From positions 62,001-126,000 of the forward strand of contig NZ_CBCRXM010000001.1 of NCBI RefSeq assembly GCF_965137005.1: DNA of 64,000 bases, given 5' to 3'. The notes beneath the pieces are model-generated. The model was given only the letters and a program-made list of their open reading frames with translations. It was not told the DNA's origin and made no database searches. This document shows, piece after piece, positions 7,985 to 16,982 of this stretch. Position numbers and translations under genes: made by a program. The stretch is from Sphingomonas_O antarctica. Its GTDB lineage: Bacteria; Pseudomonadota; Alphaproteobacteria; Sphingomonadales; Sphingomonadaceae. Positions within the stretch are counted from its first letter, which is position 1; each line of letters opens with the position of its first letter.

Positions 7985-9598
7985 ATGGCCGCAACTGCGC
8001 GATTAACCACGGATTGGATCGACGTGCTGCCCGGCGCAGCGGCGCTCGTCGAGTGGCGCGGCAATTCGGTGGTCGCAAAGGGCAACGCAGCCTTCGATCA
8101 GGTTCTTGTCGCGGACAATTGGCTCGATGACGACGATTTGTTGGGGGCCGCGTGCCGGCGCGTGATATCGAGCGGCACGGCCGAACGTGCGCTGACGATC
8201 GGGATCGGTGAAGATTTCGATCAGCGCAGCTATTCGATCGACATCACCCCGGTCGGTCCGCAGGCGCTGGTCAGCTTCACCGACACGACCGCTATCGCCA
8301 CCGCCACGCGATTGCTGCGCCGCCAGATGATCGACGATCCGCTGACTGGCCTGCCCAACCGCACTGGCTTTGTCGAAGCGCTCGAGGCGCGGATGGAGGC
8401 GGATCAGCAGCCGGCCGTCGTCGCGATCAACCTTTCCCACTTCTCACGTGTCAACGACTGTATCGGTCCGCTGGGCGGCGATGAACTGATCGTCACGGTG
8501 GCGCGGCGCCTGAAATCGAAGTTGCGCGATGGCGATCTGCTGGCCCGGACCGGTGGCGACGAATTCGCGGTCATCGTGTCGGGTGTCGCTGAAGGGGCCG
8601 ATTTGTGCCGCGTCGCCGAGCGCATCGGAGCAGCACTCGATCAACCGTTTCGGCTGAGCGACTTCGAATTGAAGGTCGACTGCGCCATCGGGTGTGCGGG
8701 CGCCGGTGCGGATGACGATGCGGAGCAGGTGATCCGTCACGCCCAATTGGCGCTGAAGCTCGCCAAACGCACGCGACGGGTGGAATGTTACCGCCCGGCG
8801 GCGCTGCAGGACGCACACCGGCGCTTTCTGGTCGAAACCGAATTGCGCCACGACCTTGGGAGCGGTGCGCTGCATCTGGCGTTGCAGCCGTTGATCGACT
8901 TGGGCAGCAACCGCATCTGCGGATTCGAGGCGCTGGCGCGCTGGCAGCATTGGCGATTAGGCGCGGTCAGCCCGGTGGAATTCATCGCGGTCGCCGAGGA
9001 CAGCGGCCTGATCGCGGCGCTCGATTCTCAGATGATGGACTGTGCGCTGGCAACGCTCGCCGCATGGGACGAGCGCGCGGGGCGCACCCTCGATGTCGGA
9101 GTGGCGATCAACCTCTCAGCGGTTGAGCTGACCAACGAAGACGTGTCGGAGCGCGTTGCAGATGCCCTTCGGCGCCACGGCATACAGGGGCAGCGCCTGA
9201 CGGTTGAGCTTACCGAAAGCGCAATCCTCGCCGATCCGGCAAAGGCCGCGGAAGTGCTTGACCGCATCAAAGCCACCGGTGCGCGGATCGCGATGGACGA
9301 TTTCGGCACCGGTTATTCCAATCTGGCACTGCTGCGCCGTTTGCCGATCGATATTCTCAAGATCGACCGTAGCCTGATCGGCGACATGCCGACCGACCCC
9401 GACAAAGCCGCGATCGTTCGCGCGATCCTGTCATTGGCTCAAGCGCTGGGGCTGCGCGTGACGGCGGAAGGTGTCGAAACGGCGGAGACCGCGCGACTGC
9501 TGGCGATACTGGGTTGCAACGTCGGGCAAGGCTATCATTTCGCGAGACCGCTCGAGGGCGACGCCGCATATGAATTCGCGTTAGCCCGCGGCGCCTGA
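7985..9598 (+). CDS. Tandem GGDEF-EAL cyclic-di-GMP enzyme with PAS-like N-terminus
   Basis: A 537-residue soluble protein; no signal peptide or membrane helix is seen. An N-terminal PAS-like stretch (about 1-105) precedes a GGDEF domain with an intact GGDEF signature at 190-194 and an RxxD inhibitory site at 181-184. The EAL domain has EAL at 315-317, VAINLS, AMDDFGTGYSN, KIDRS and TAEGVET. Both active sites look complete, so it may make or degrade c-di-GMP depending on the signal. It follows parC closely and has a CtrA-type box in front. Its 3' end overlaps the convergent DsbA-family gene by 18 bp. Confidence 0.92.
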   Translation: MAATARLTTDWIDVLPGAAALVEWRGNSVVAKGNAAFDQVLVADNWLDDDDLLGAACRRVISSGTAERALTIGIGEDFDQRSYSIDITPVGPQALVSFTDTTAIATATRLLRRQMIDDPLTGLPNRTGFVEALEARMEADQQPAVVAINLSHFSRVNDCIGPLGGDELIVTVARRLKSKLRDGDLLARTGGDEFAVIVSGVAEGADLCRVAERIGAALDQPFRLSDFELKVDCAIGCAGAGADDDAEQVIRHAQLALKLAKRTRRVECYRPAALQDAHRRFLVETELRHDLGSGALHLALQPLIDLGSNRICGFEALARWQHWRLGAVSPVEFIAVAEDSGLIAALDSQMMDCALATLAAWDERAGRTLDVGVAINLSAVELTNEDVSERVADALRRHGIQGQRLTVELTESAILADPAKAAEVLDRIKATGARIAMDDFGTGYSNLALLRRLPIDILKIDRSLIGDMPTDPDKAAIVRAILSLAQALGLRVTAEGVETAETARLLAILGCNVGQGYHFARPLEGDAAYEFALARGA

Positions 9599-10255
9599 TT
9601 TCGCGCGCGCAGCCGAGATCGCGGTCTTTAGCGCGTCGTAGCCGACCGCCCCTGAGAGCACTTGACCGCCGATGACCCATGACGGCGTGCCGGTCAGGCT
9701 GAGTGGCCGGGCGAGGCTGCGATTGGCGTCGATTTCGCGCGAGAAGACCGGATCGTCCACCAGCCTCACGCCGAATTTCGCCGCGACCTTATCGATTTCC
9801 GCAGCGGACAGATCCTTGGCCGCGTACATTGCACGATGGAATGCCGGATAGGATTTGCCGCGCGCCGCCGCGAGTGACGCCTTGGCCGCGACCTCGCTAT
9901 TCGGGCCGAGCACGGGAAATTCGCGATAGACGATGCGGAGCTTGTGGTCCTCCGCCAGCAAGCGGTCGATGTCGGGCAGCGAGCGACGGCAATAGCCGCA
10001 ATCATAGTCGAAGAACTGGACGATGGTCAGGTCGGCGTCCGCCGCACCCTCCCACGCATTGGCGAAGGGCTTGAAAATGCCGTCGCGATTGGTGGTGATC
10101 GCGTTGGCGGTCTCACGTGACTGAAGCCGGTTCATCGCTTCTGGCAGGATTTCGGGATGTTCGAGAATATAGTCGCGGACAATCGCCTCGATCGCCGCGC
10201 GATCGGGCGCGGGGACGGGGGCCGCGGCCGCCAGCAGCAAAGCTATTGCGATCAT
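9581..10255 (-). CDS. DsbA/ScsC-family periplasmic thiol:disulfide oxidoreductase
   Basis: A 224-residue thioredoxin-fold protein. A short hydrophobic signal (MIAIALLLAAAAPVPA) leads into a helical segment typical of the ScsC/Com1 branch (EHPEILPEAM). The redox motif CGYC is at residues 86-89 in FFDYDCGYC, and the cis-Pro loop reads LTGTPSWVIGG. It probably oxidises or isomerises cysteines of exported proteins. Its ATG overlaps the stop of the upstream M48 protease gene by 4 bp (ATGA), so the two periplasmic quality-control genes form an operon. Confidence 0.88.
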   Translation of the reverse strand: MIAIALLLAAAAPVPAPDRAAIEAIVRDYILEHPEILPEAMNRLQSRETANAITTNRDGIFKPFANAWEGAADADLTIVQFFDYDCGYCRRSLPDIDRLLAEDHKLRIVYREFPVLGPNSEVAAKASLAAARGKSYPAFHRAMYAAKDLSAAEIDKVAAKFGVRLVDDPVFSREIDANRSLARPLSLTGTPSWVIGGQVLSGAVGYDALKTAISAARAKSGAAG

Positions 10256-11613
10256 GAGCGCTTATGGTCCTTTTTGTCTTTTTCGGCCTGAGTTCTGGAA
10301 ATCATCGAAATGTCCTGCGCGCGGAGATAGTCCGCCGAACCCGGCGGCAGTCCGTGCATCGCGGTTTCCGCCGCCGCCAGCGCCGGTCGCGCCTGCCCTT
10401 CCAAATTCCAGCGTTCGGCACTGGCGAGAGCGGCTCGCGGCTGATCGCCTTCCTGCGTGTAGATGACGCCCAATTGATACCAGGCGAACGGATTTTCGCC
10501 GTCGCGCTGGATGGCATTTTTGAGGATGATCTTCGCCTCGGCATAATTGGCGCGGTCGCCACTTTCGATCAGCGCATGACCGAACAGGGCCGCGATCAGC
10601 GGTTGGTAATTGGTGCGCGCCACGGCTTCGCGGAGGATCGGGATCGCCTCGGTCGGCCGTCCGGATTCGAGCAGGATCTGGCCCTTCATTTCGAGGAAAT
10701 ACGGGTCGTGCGGGGCCGTTGCGAGGAGCGCATCGGTTTCATAAACGGCGCGGTCGGGATAGGCGCCGCGATGATAGGCGTAAGCGCGCGCGAGATGTGC
10801 AGGCACCGAATTATCGGTCAGCGGAAACCGGTTTACGACGACTTTGGGGTCGAGAATGAAGCCGGTCAGTTTGGCTTTGACCCGCTGAAACCGTGCCTCG
10901 ATATCGTCAGGGGTCGGTGTGTTCCACGCCGGGTCGCTCGGCAGCGTGTCCGACAGCACCGCAATACGGTCCGAAGTCACTGGATGGTCGTTGCCGAAGC
11001 CATCGCCATTATCGTTGAGGCGCAGGCGATATTCCTGATTCTGCAGCGTTTTGAAGAACGAGATCATTCCCTTACCGCTGACGCCGCCGCCTCGGAGGAA
11101 GCGACGTGCGCTTTCGTCCGCGCCGGCTTCCTGAACCCGGGTGAAGGCAATGTACTTGCCGAGCGCCGCCTGTTGTCCCGCAGCGAAAATTCCCGCACCG
11201 GCCTCTCCGCCCCCCGCCGCCATGGCGGCCGCGCCCAGGATCATCGACAGGATCATGATGCCGGTGGCTTTCTTGATGCCTTCCTGCCCGCGCAATACAT
11301 CGCCCGCCGCGACGTGGCCCAACTCGTGGGCGATAACGCCCTGAACCTCATTGGCGTTCTTTGCCGCCATGATCAGTCCGGCGTTGAGATAGACATCCTG
11401 CCCCTGCGACGCGAAGGCGTTGATCTCGGTATCATTGACCACCACCACGCGGACATTTTTGGGGTCCAGCCCGGCCGCCCGGATCATCGGTGCGGACATG
11501 TCGAGAAACAGGCTCTCGGTCTCCGCATCGCGCAGCACTGACTGCGCCAGCGCAGGCTGAACGGCCAGCACAGCGGCGATGACGAAAGCGATCAGGTGAC
11601 GAAAGGCGCGCAT
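10252..11613 (-). CDS. M48 family periplasmic metalloprotease with TPR-like C-terminus (BepA/YfgC-like)
   Basis: A 453-residue protein. An N-terminal signal peptide ending near ALAQ is followed by a peptidase M48 domain with the zinc site HELGH at residues 96-100 and a downstream AGADESA helix supplying the third ligand. The second half carries helical repeats resembling tetratricopeptide units. This two-part build matches BepA/YfgC, an outer-membrane assembly protease/chaperone. Coupling to a DsbA-family gene supports a role in folding or turnover of envelope proteins. The sequence alone does not distinguish it from other M48-TPR paralogues. Confidence 0.9.
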   Translation of the reverse strand: MRAFRHLIAFVIAAVLAVQPALAQSVLRDAETESLFLDMSAPMIRAAGLDPKNVRVVVVNDTEINAFASQGQDVYLNAGLIMAAKNANEVQGVIAHELGHVAAGDVLRGQEGIKKATGIMILSMILGAAAMAAGGGEAGAGIFAAGQQAALGKYIAFTRVQEAGADESARRFLRGGGVSGKGMISFFKTLQNQEYRLRLNDNGDGFGNDHPVTSDRIAVLSDTLPSDPAWNTPTPDDIEARFQRVKAKLTGFILDPKVVVNRFPLTDNSVPAHLARAYAYHRGAYPDRAVYETDALLATAPHDPYFLEMKGQILLESGRPTEAIPILREAVARTNYQPLIAALFGHALIESGDRANYAEAKIILKNAIQRDGENPFAWYQLGVIYTQEGDQPRAALASAERWNLEGQARPALAAAETAMHGLPPGSADYLRAQDISMISRTQAEKDKKDHKRS

Positions 11614-11752
11614 GGTCGCGTGGTGGTATGGACGCGATGAACCACGGGTGAAAGAGGATACAAGTTGCGCCCTGCAACGTTGATCAATTAGCCGTTAAGC
11701 TGATCAGGTTCATGCGGCTCCGTTTTCCAAGATCAAGGTCCGAAAGTCGCAA

Positions 11753-12439
11753 ATGTTGAATTGGTTTCGTGAACGATATCTCGACCTGCTCGGATCGATT
11801 TACATTTATAACGAACATCGCGGCTACACCGCCATCGACCGCGTGCTGGAGGCAGTTCGCGCACGTGCTCCCGACGATTGCGCACTCATCGCAGCAATCG
11901 AGCGCCATCGCGCCGACGAACGAAAGCATTACGTCATGTTCCGCCGCTGGTTTGAACTGCGCGGGACCATGCCGTTGATGGTAGACCGTACATGCGGACA
12001 TATCGACCGCTTCGTCGAGATCATGTTCAAGACGAGTATCGACGACCTCGACACCAAGGCGATCATTGCCGACGATGCGATGTTCGAAAAGCTGTGTCGC
12101 GTCATCTCGCTGACCGAGAGGCGCGGGTTTGTGCAGGTCGAAATCCTGCTCAAGCACCCGCTTGTCCGCCGCGACCGGGCGCTGGTGAAGATTTTCGAAG
12201 TGGTCCACCGCGATGAACCGAGTCATTGGGCGCCGTATGAGGGTTGGCTCAAGGCCAATGGCAAGCGCGATTATCGCTGGTGGGAACGTGGGATCGACCG
12301 GTTCATCCACAGCGAGCTGCTATTCCTGAAGCTGCCGGTGTTGTTCCTGACGCCGAATTTGCCGCGTCGCACCGATTGGGCCGATGCGGGCGAGGCGGTC
12401 CAGCGGCCGCAACGCATCCCGCTCGCACAAGCTGCGTAG
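11753..12439 (+). CDS. Ferritin-like di-iron protein, first gene of a GtrA/glycosyltransferase operon
   Basis: A 228-residue, largely helical protein without a signal peptide. It has the full carboxylate-bridged di-iron ligand pattern: Glu21, Glu56-x-x-His59, a Glu on the third helix (Glu122 or Glu130) and Glu155-x-x-His158. That order (E, ExxH, E, ExxH) is shared with hydroxylases and oxidases of the ferritin-like superfamily, including COQ7- and MiaE-type enzymes, more than with iron-storage ferritins. The stop is one base before the ATG of a GtrA flippase gene, and a GT4 glycosyltransferase follows. A lipid or glycolipid oxidation role is inference; the precise family is unknown to me. Confidence 0.72.
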   Translation: MLNWFRERYLDLLGSIYIYNEHRGYTAIDRVLEAVRARAPDDCALIAAIERHRADERKHYVMFRRWFELRGTMPLMVDRTCGHIDRFVEIMFKTSIDDLDTKAIIADDAMFEKLCRVISLTERRGFVQVEILLKHPLVRRDRALVKIFEVVHRDEPSHWAPYEGWLKANGKRDYRWWERGIDRFIHSELLFLKLPVLFLTPNLPRRTDWADAGEAVQRPQRIPLAQAA

Positions 12440-12440
12440 C

Positions 12441-12875
12441 ATGGACGATGTGATGCCGACGGCGGGCAGTTTGCGCTCGCGCCTATTATCGAGGCGGGCA
12501 GCGGCAATGCTGGGGCGCAATACGGTGGTCAGCACCGCCGTGTTCGTGTTCGACATGGCGCTGTTATGGGCGCTGGTCGAACTGCTGGGCATGGACAAGA
12601 TACTGGCGGCGGCGATCGGCTTCGTCGCGGCGAACAGCGCGCATTACGCTTTTGGACGCAGCTGGATTTTCGCCGGCACCGACCGGGCGGTGCTCACCGG
12701 GTACCTGTTCTTCCTGATCAATTCGGGCGTCGGCATGGTGATCACGCTTGGTATGTACGCCGCATTTCTCGCCTGGACGCCGATCAATTATCTCGTCGCG
12801 CGAGTGATCGTCTCGCTCTTTGCCGGGCTCGCCGTGTTCCTGCTCAACGCGATACTCAATTTCCGGCGGCTGTGA
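12441..12875 (+). CDS. GtrA family membrane protein (polyprenyl-phosphate sugar flippase-like)
   Basis: A 144-residue protein with four hydrophobic segments, typical of GtrA. The opening MDDVMPTAGSLRSRLLSRRA is a basic cytoplasmic tail, then helices around FVFDMALLWALVELL, AAAIGFVAANSAHYAFGRSWIF, YLFFLINSGVGMVITLGMY and a last one ending NAILNFRRL. GtrA proteins are thought to flip undecaprenyl-phosphate-linked sugars across the inner membrane. I chose the ATG directly after the di-iron gene rather than an earlier in-frame codon lying inside it. The TGA overlaps the ATG of the glycosyltransferase by one base. Confidence 0.85.
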   Translation: MDDVMPTAGSLRSRLLSRRAAAMLGRNTVVSTAVFVFDMALLWALVELLGMDKILAAAIGFVAANSAHYAFGRSWIFAGTDRAVLTGYLFFLINSGVGMVITLGMYAAFLAWTPINYLVARVIVSLFAGLAVFLLNAILNFRRL

Positions 12876-14005
12876 TGCGGATTGCGCTGTTTACGGGCAA
12901 TTACAATTACGTCCGCGAGGGGGCCAATCAGGCGCTTAACCGGCTGGTCGGCTATCTCGAGGACAAGGCCGGGCATAAGGTTCGCGTTTATTCCCCCGTT
13001 ACCGATACGCCGGCCTTTGCGCCAACGGGGACGTTGGTCCCGGTCCCGGCAGTGCGATTGCCGGTGCGTGGTGAATTTCGACTGGCACTGGGTGTTCCGC
13101 GCACGATCCGGGCCGATTTGACGCGGTTCGCGCCCGAGCTGATCCACGTCGCGACGCCCGACATTCTTGGCACCCGCGCGCAGACGTTCGCGATCCGCAA
13201 TGGCATCGCAAACGTTACGAGCCTGCACACCCGGTTCGAGACGTATCTGGATTATTACCGGCTCGGCTGGTTGCGTCCGGCGATCGAGGCGCACCTAGGC
13301 CGGTTTTACCGGCGCAGCGACCATGTCCTCGCGCCAACCCCGGCAATTGTCGAAGAATTGCGGACCCTGCGCGGCGACGATCACGTCAGCCTGTGGAGCC
13401 GTGGCGTCGACCGCACCTTGTGGGACCCGTCGCGCCGCGACCTCGCCTGGCGGCGTGCGCAAGGTATTGCGGATGACGAGGTCGTCATTCTGTTTTTTGG
13501 ACGGTTGGTGCTGGAAAAAGGAATTCTCGTTTACTTGCAGATTATCGAAGAATTGCGGCACCGCGGGGTCAAACTACGCGCACTGGCAGTTGGCGAAGGT
13601 CCGGCGCGCGACCGGTTTTCGCCGATCGCTGGCGCGGTCCTGACCGGGCATCTCGACGGCCCCGACCTCGCCCGCGCCGTGGCCAGCGCGGACATCATGC
13701 TGTCGACCAGCGTTAGCGAGGCATTTGGCAATGTTGTGCTCGAGGCGATGGCGTCAGGCTTGGCAGTCGTCAGCGCGGATGTCGGCAGCGCGCGCGGGCT
13801 GCTGACTGACGGGGTGAGTGGCGTGCTGTGTGCGCCGCTAAATGTCCGCGCTTACGCCGATCAGGTCGCGCGGCTGGCGCGTGATCCGGTGCGACGCGCT
13901 GCGATAGGCGCGGCGGCGCGTGAGGCCAGTGCAGCATTTTCATGGCGAGCCGCATCACAAGCGGTGGCGCAGGCCTATGAGGCGGTCATCGAACGCCGTT
14001 CTTAA
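12875..14005 (+). CDS. Family 4 glycosyltransferase (GT-B fold, mannosyltransferase-like)
   Basis: A 376-residue GT-B enzyme. The N-terminal half begins MRIALFTGNYNYVREGAN and has IHVATPDILG and TSLHTRFETYLDYY, the pattern of the MgtA/PimB/SqdX branch that adds mannose or related sugars to lipids. The C-terminal half has FFGRLVLEKG, the nucleotide-sugar loop and the EAFGNVVLEAMASGLAVV motif (E-x7-E). Start chosen at the ATG overlapping the gtrA stop. With a flippase and a di-iron protein upstream, a glycolipid product is likely, but donor and acceptor cannot be read from the sequence. Confidence 0.87.
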   Translation: MRIALFTGNYNYVREGANQALNRLVGYLEDKAGHKVRVYSPVTDTPAFAPTGTLVPVPAVRLPVRGEFRLALGVPRTIRADLTRFAPELIHVATPDILGTRAQTFAIRNGIANVTSLHTRFETYLDYYRLGWLRPAIEAHLGRFYRRSDHVLAPTPAIVEELRTLRGDDHVSLWSRGVDRTLWDPSRRDLAWRRAQGIADDEVVILFFGRLVLEKGILVYLQIIEELRHRGVKLRALAVGEGPARDRFSPIAGAVLTGHLDGPDLARAVASADIMLSTSVSEAFGNVVLEAMASGLAVVSADVGSARGLLTDGVSGVLCAPLNVRAYADQVARLARDPVRRAAIGAAAREASAAFSWRAASQAVAQAYEAVIERRS

Positions 14006-14016
14006 ATCACGACACG

Positions 14017-14050
14017 CCTGTTCGAGCGCCACGACGGACGCTCGAACAGG
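14017..14050. terminator. Hairpin between convergent glycosyltransferase and rne genes
   Basis: A perfect 12-bp stem (CCTGTTCGAGCG and its complement) with a 10-nt loop lies in the 69-bp gap between the two 3' ends. No T tract follows on either strand, so it may protect 3' ends or work as a bidirectional, Rho-assisted terminator. Confidence 0.5.
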
Positions 14051-14074
14051 GTATATTGCAGACTTACGTCGAAC

Positions 14075-16669
14075 TTAGCCGAGCGTATCGAGCGTGCGCT
14101 GCCACCAACCGCGACGACGCGAGCCACTCTCGGCGGTGCCGTCGTCGCCGTCGGCGTCAGCGGGTGCGACCGCAGGCGATACGGCTTCGGACTCGACGGG
14201 TTTGGCGGCCTTGGCGCGGCTGGCGCGCTTTGGCTTTGCTTCAGGTGCGACCTCGGCAGGTGCCGACGGTTCGGGTTTAGCTACAACAGGCGCAGCCTCA
14301 ACGGTTTCCACAGCCTTGGTGCGGCGGGTCCGCTTCGGCTTGGGCGCTTCCTCCACAGCCGCTTCTGTGGGCTCCGGGGTAGCAACCGCTTCGACCGGCG
14401 TCGTTGCGTCAGCCGCCTTGCGCGAACGGCGCGCGCGGGGCTTCGGTGCAGCCTCGGCAGCGGTTTCGGTATCCGTTGCCGGGTCCGCTTTGGTCACATC
14501 GGTTGGTTCGGCGTCGTTCGCGGTACCCGCCTCTACGGTCGTGTCCACACCACCCTCACGACCGCGCCGGCGACGACCGCCTCGGCGTCCGCGACGGCCC
14601 CCACGGCGTTCTTCGCCATCGGCAGTGGCGGCGGCTTCGTCGTCGCCGCCCTCGCGCGGTCCGACAGCTTCGCGTGGCTCACGAGGTTCACGCGGCTCGC
14701 GCGGCTCACGCGCTTCACGTGGCTCACCACCTTCGACAGCGCCCTCACCACGACCGCCACCACGGCGGCGGCGGCGGCGGCGCGGGCGACGGCCTTCGCC
14801 ATCGACCTCATCGTCGCGGCGTGGGCGGGCTTCGCGCGACTCGCTCACGTCTGCCTCGATCTCTTCTTCTTCGTCCTCGGGGATGTCGTCCTCGGGATCG
14901 TCCTCAAGCAGCGGTATCGCATCGACCTTCGGCGCATGGCTCGGCGGCGGGCCGGAGCCCTCGACGGCCATGTGTGCGCCTTCGACTTCGCTGTCGGCCT
15001 GAACATCGATGCGGACGCCGAAGCGGTCCTCGATCTCGGCCAGTTCGGCGCGCTTGCGGTTGAGGATGTAAAACGCCGCTTCCTGGCTCGCGCGCAGCGT
15101 GAGGAGGCTCGACCGGCCACGCCCGGCTTCATCTTCCAGCAGGCGCAATGCCGACAATGCAGCGGACGAGGCGGTACGAACCAGCCCGGTGCCTTCGCAA
15201 TGCGGGCATTGACGCGTCGAGGCTTCGAGCACGCCGGTGCGCAGGCGCTGGCGGCTCATTTCCATCAGGCCGAAGCTGGAGATGCGCCCAACCTGAATGC
15301 GCGCGCGGTCATCGGCCAGCGCGCTCTTCATCGCCTTTTCGACCTTACGGATGTTGCCGTTCGATTCCATGTCGATGAAGTCGATGACGACGAGGCCGGC
15401 CATGTCGCGCAGGCGCAACTGGCGGGCGATTTCGTAAGCGGCCTCAAGGTTGGTGCCAACGGCAGTCGCCTCGATGCCGTGTTCGCGCGTCGACCGACCA
15501 GAGTTGATGTCGATCGACACCAGCGCCTCGGTCGGATTGATCACCAGATAGCCGCCCGATTTGAGCTGGACGACCGGATTGTACATTGCCGCCAGCTGGT
15601 CCTCGACACCCGCGCGCTGGAACAGCGGCACGGCATCGGCATAGGGTTTCACGCGCCGCGCATGGCTGGGCATCAGCAGTTTCATGAACTGTTTGGCGTG
15701 GGCATAGCCCTCCGCGCCCTCGACGATGACCTCGTCAATGTCCTTGTTGTAGAGGTCGCGGATCGCGCGCTTGATCAGGTCCGAATCCTGATAAATCAAT
15801 GCTGGAGCTGCGGAACCCAGCGTGTTCTCGCGAACCTCGTCCCACAGCCTTGCGAGGTAATCGAAGTCGCGGCGGATCTCGACTTTCGTGCGCGACAGGC
15901 CGGCGGTGCGAACGATGCAACCCATGGTCTTGGGCAGGTTCATGTCGGCCATGATCGTCTTCAAACGCTTGCGGTCGCCCGCGTTCGAAATCTTGCGGCT
16001 GATCCCGCCGCCGTGCGACGTGTTGGGCATCAACACGCAGTAACGACCAGCGAGCGAGAGGTAGGTGGTCAGCGCCGCGCCCTTGTTGCCGCGCTCTTCT
16101 TTCACCACCTGAACCAGCAGCACCTGGCGCCTGTGGATGACGTCCTGAATCTTGTAGCGGCGGCGCAGGTTCATGCGCTTTTCGCGGACGGCCTCGGCCT
16201 TGGCATTGCCACCGGCCCGGCGCTTTGGCGCGCCGTCTTCGTCGGAATGCTCGCCGTCGTCGCCCATCGCTTCGGGCTCTTCGGGGCGATCGTCTTCGCC
16301 ATCGTCGGCGAAATGTTCTTCGCCCTGGATGCCGTCTTCGACGTCGTCGGCTTCGGCGCGGAGGCGCTCTTCTTCCTCGGCGTGCTCGGCTTCTTCGCGC
16401 AGCAAGGCTTCGCGATCCTCGCGCGGGATCTGATAATAGTCCGGGTGGATTTCACTGAAGGCGAGGAAGCCGTGGCGATTGCCGCCATAATCGATGAACG
16501 CGGCCTGGAGCGACGGCTCCACGCGCGTCACTTTGGCTAGATAGATATTCCCCTTGAGCTGCTTGTGCTCGGCCGATTCGAAGTCGAATTCCTCGATCCG
16601 GTTACCCTTGACCACCGCCACTCGGGTTTCTTCCCGGTGGCGCGCATCGATCAGCATGCGCATTGTCAT
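14075..16669 (-). CDS. rne: Ribonuclease E
   Basis: An 864-residue RNase E/G. The start MTMRMLIDARH is preceded by AAGGA six or seven nt upstream. The S1 domain (about 40-220) is split by a long acidic insert (residues ~85-165). The catalytic DNase-I-like part has DFIDM near residue 429, and the zinc-link CPHC is near 487-490. The C-terminal ~300 residues are low-complexity, with EPR repeats and Arg-rich and Lys/Ala/Glu-rich blocks. That tail usually anchors the degradosome and binds RNA. The enzyme makes the rate-limiting cuts in mRNA decay and matures rRNA and sRNA. The gene stands alone with a long leader. Confidence 0.95.
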   Translation of the reverse strand: MTMRMLIDARHREETRVAVVKGNRIEEFDFESAEHKQLKGNIYLAKVTRVEPSLQAAFIDYGGNRHGFLAFSEIHPDYYQIPREDREALLREEAEHAEEEERLRAEADDVEDGIQGEEHFADDGEDDRPEEPEAMGDDGEHSDEDGAPKRRAGGNAKAEAVREKRMNLRRRYKIQDVIHRRQVLLVQVVKEERGNKGAALTTYLSLAGRYCVLMPNTSHGGGISRKISNAGDRKRLKTIMADMNLPKTMGCIVRTAGLSRTKVEIRRDFDYLARLWDEVRENTLGSAAPALIYQDSDLIKRAIRDLYNKDIDEVIVEGAEGYAHAKQFMKLLMPSHARRVKPYADAVPLFQRAGVEDQLAAMYNPVVQLKSGGYLVINPTEALVSIDINSGRSTREHGIEATAVGTNLEAAYEIARQLRLRDMAGLVVIDFIDMESNGNIRKVEKAMKSALADDRARIQVGRISSFGLMEMSRQRLRTGVLEASTRQCPHCEGTGLVRTASSAALSALRLLEDEAGRGRSSLLTLRASQEAAFYILNRKRAELAEIEDRFGVRIDVQADSEVEGAHMAVEGSGPPPSHAPKVDAIPLLEDDPEDDIPEDEEEEIEADVSESREARPRRDDEVDGEGRRPRRRRRRRGGGRGEGAVEGGEPREAREPREPREPREPREAVGPREGGDDEAAATADGEERRGGRRGRRGGRRRRGREGGVDTTVEAGTANDAEPTDVTKADPATDTETAAEAAPKPRARRSRKAADATTPVEAVATPEPTEAAVEEAPKPKRTRRTKAVETVEAAPVVAKPEPSAPAEVAPEAKPKRASRAKAAKPVESEAVSPAVAPADADGDDGTAESGSRRRGWWQRTLDTLG

Positions 16670-16982
16670 GTGTTATTCCTTGTAGACGCGGCGGCGCGAA
16701 TAACCGCGGGGCCGGCGTCAGTTTAAAGTGAAGTTTGAATGCCTCTGCTCGCGAAGCATGCCGGGCGGATTCGCGCCGGAGATTAGCCCGCCCAGCGGCC
16801 AGCCTTTGAAGGCTTTGGCCGGGAAGCGGGGAACCATGCATCATGCGAGCGTCAACCTGTAGACCCGGCAAGGTCGCCGGAGCTGCCGGACCCTAAAGCC
16901 GGCAGGCGAGCAAGGCACTAGCACCGCTGTAACAAGGCAGCAACATGTGGCGCGGCGGCGGTTTTGCCGTCATGGGATCGTC
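16670..16982. other. 313-bp intergenic region: rne leader and amidase promoter
   Basis: No convincing ORF. On the rne side there are GC-rich inverted repeats: GGGCGG near 16764 pairing with CCGCCC about 20 nt on, and a bulged stem around GCCTTTGAAGGC at 16801-16813. Long structured leaders are known targets for RNase E autoregulation, which is a plausible role. No T-tract terminator and no recognisable riboswitch are seen. Confidence 0.4.

Noticed and set aside
14503..14811. Possible frameshift or assembly error in the RNase E tail
   Set aside because: The frame is intact through the low-complexity region to a normal stop and such tails are usual for alphaproteobacterial RNase E.
16670..16982. 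Independent small RNA gene
   Set aside because: There are stems but no promoter plus T-tract terminator; best explained as the rne leader and amidase promoter.
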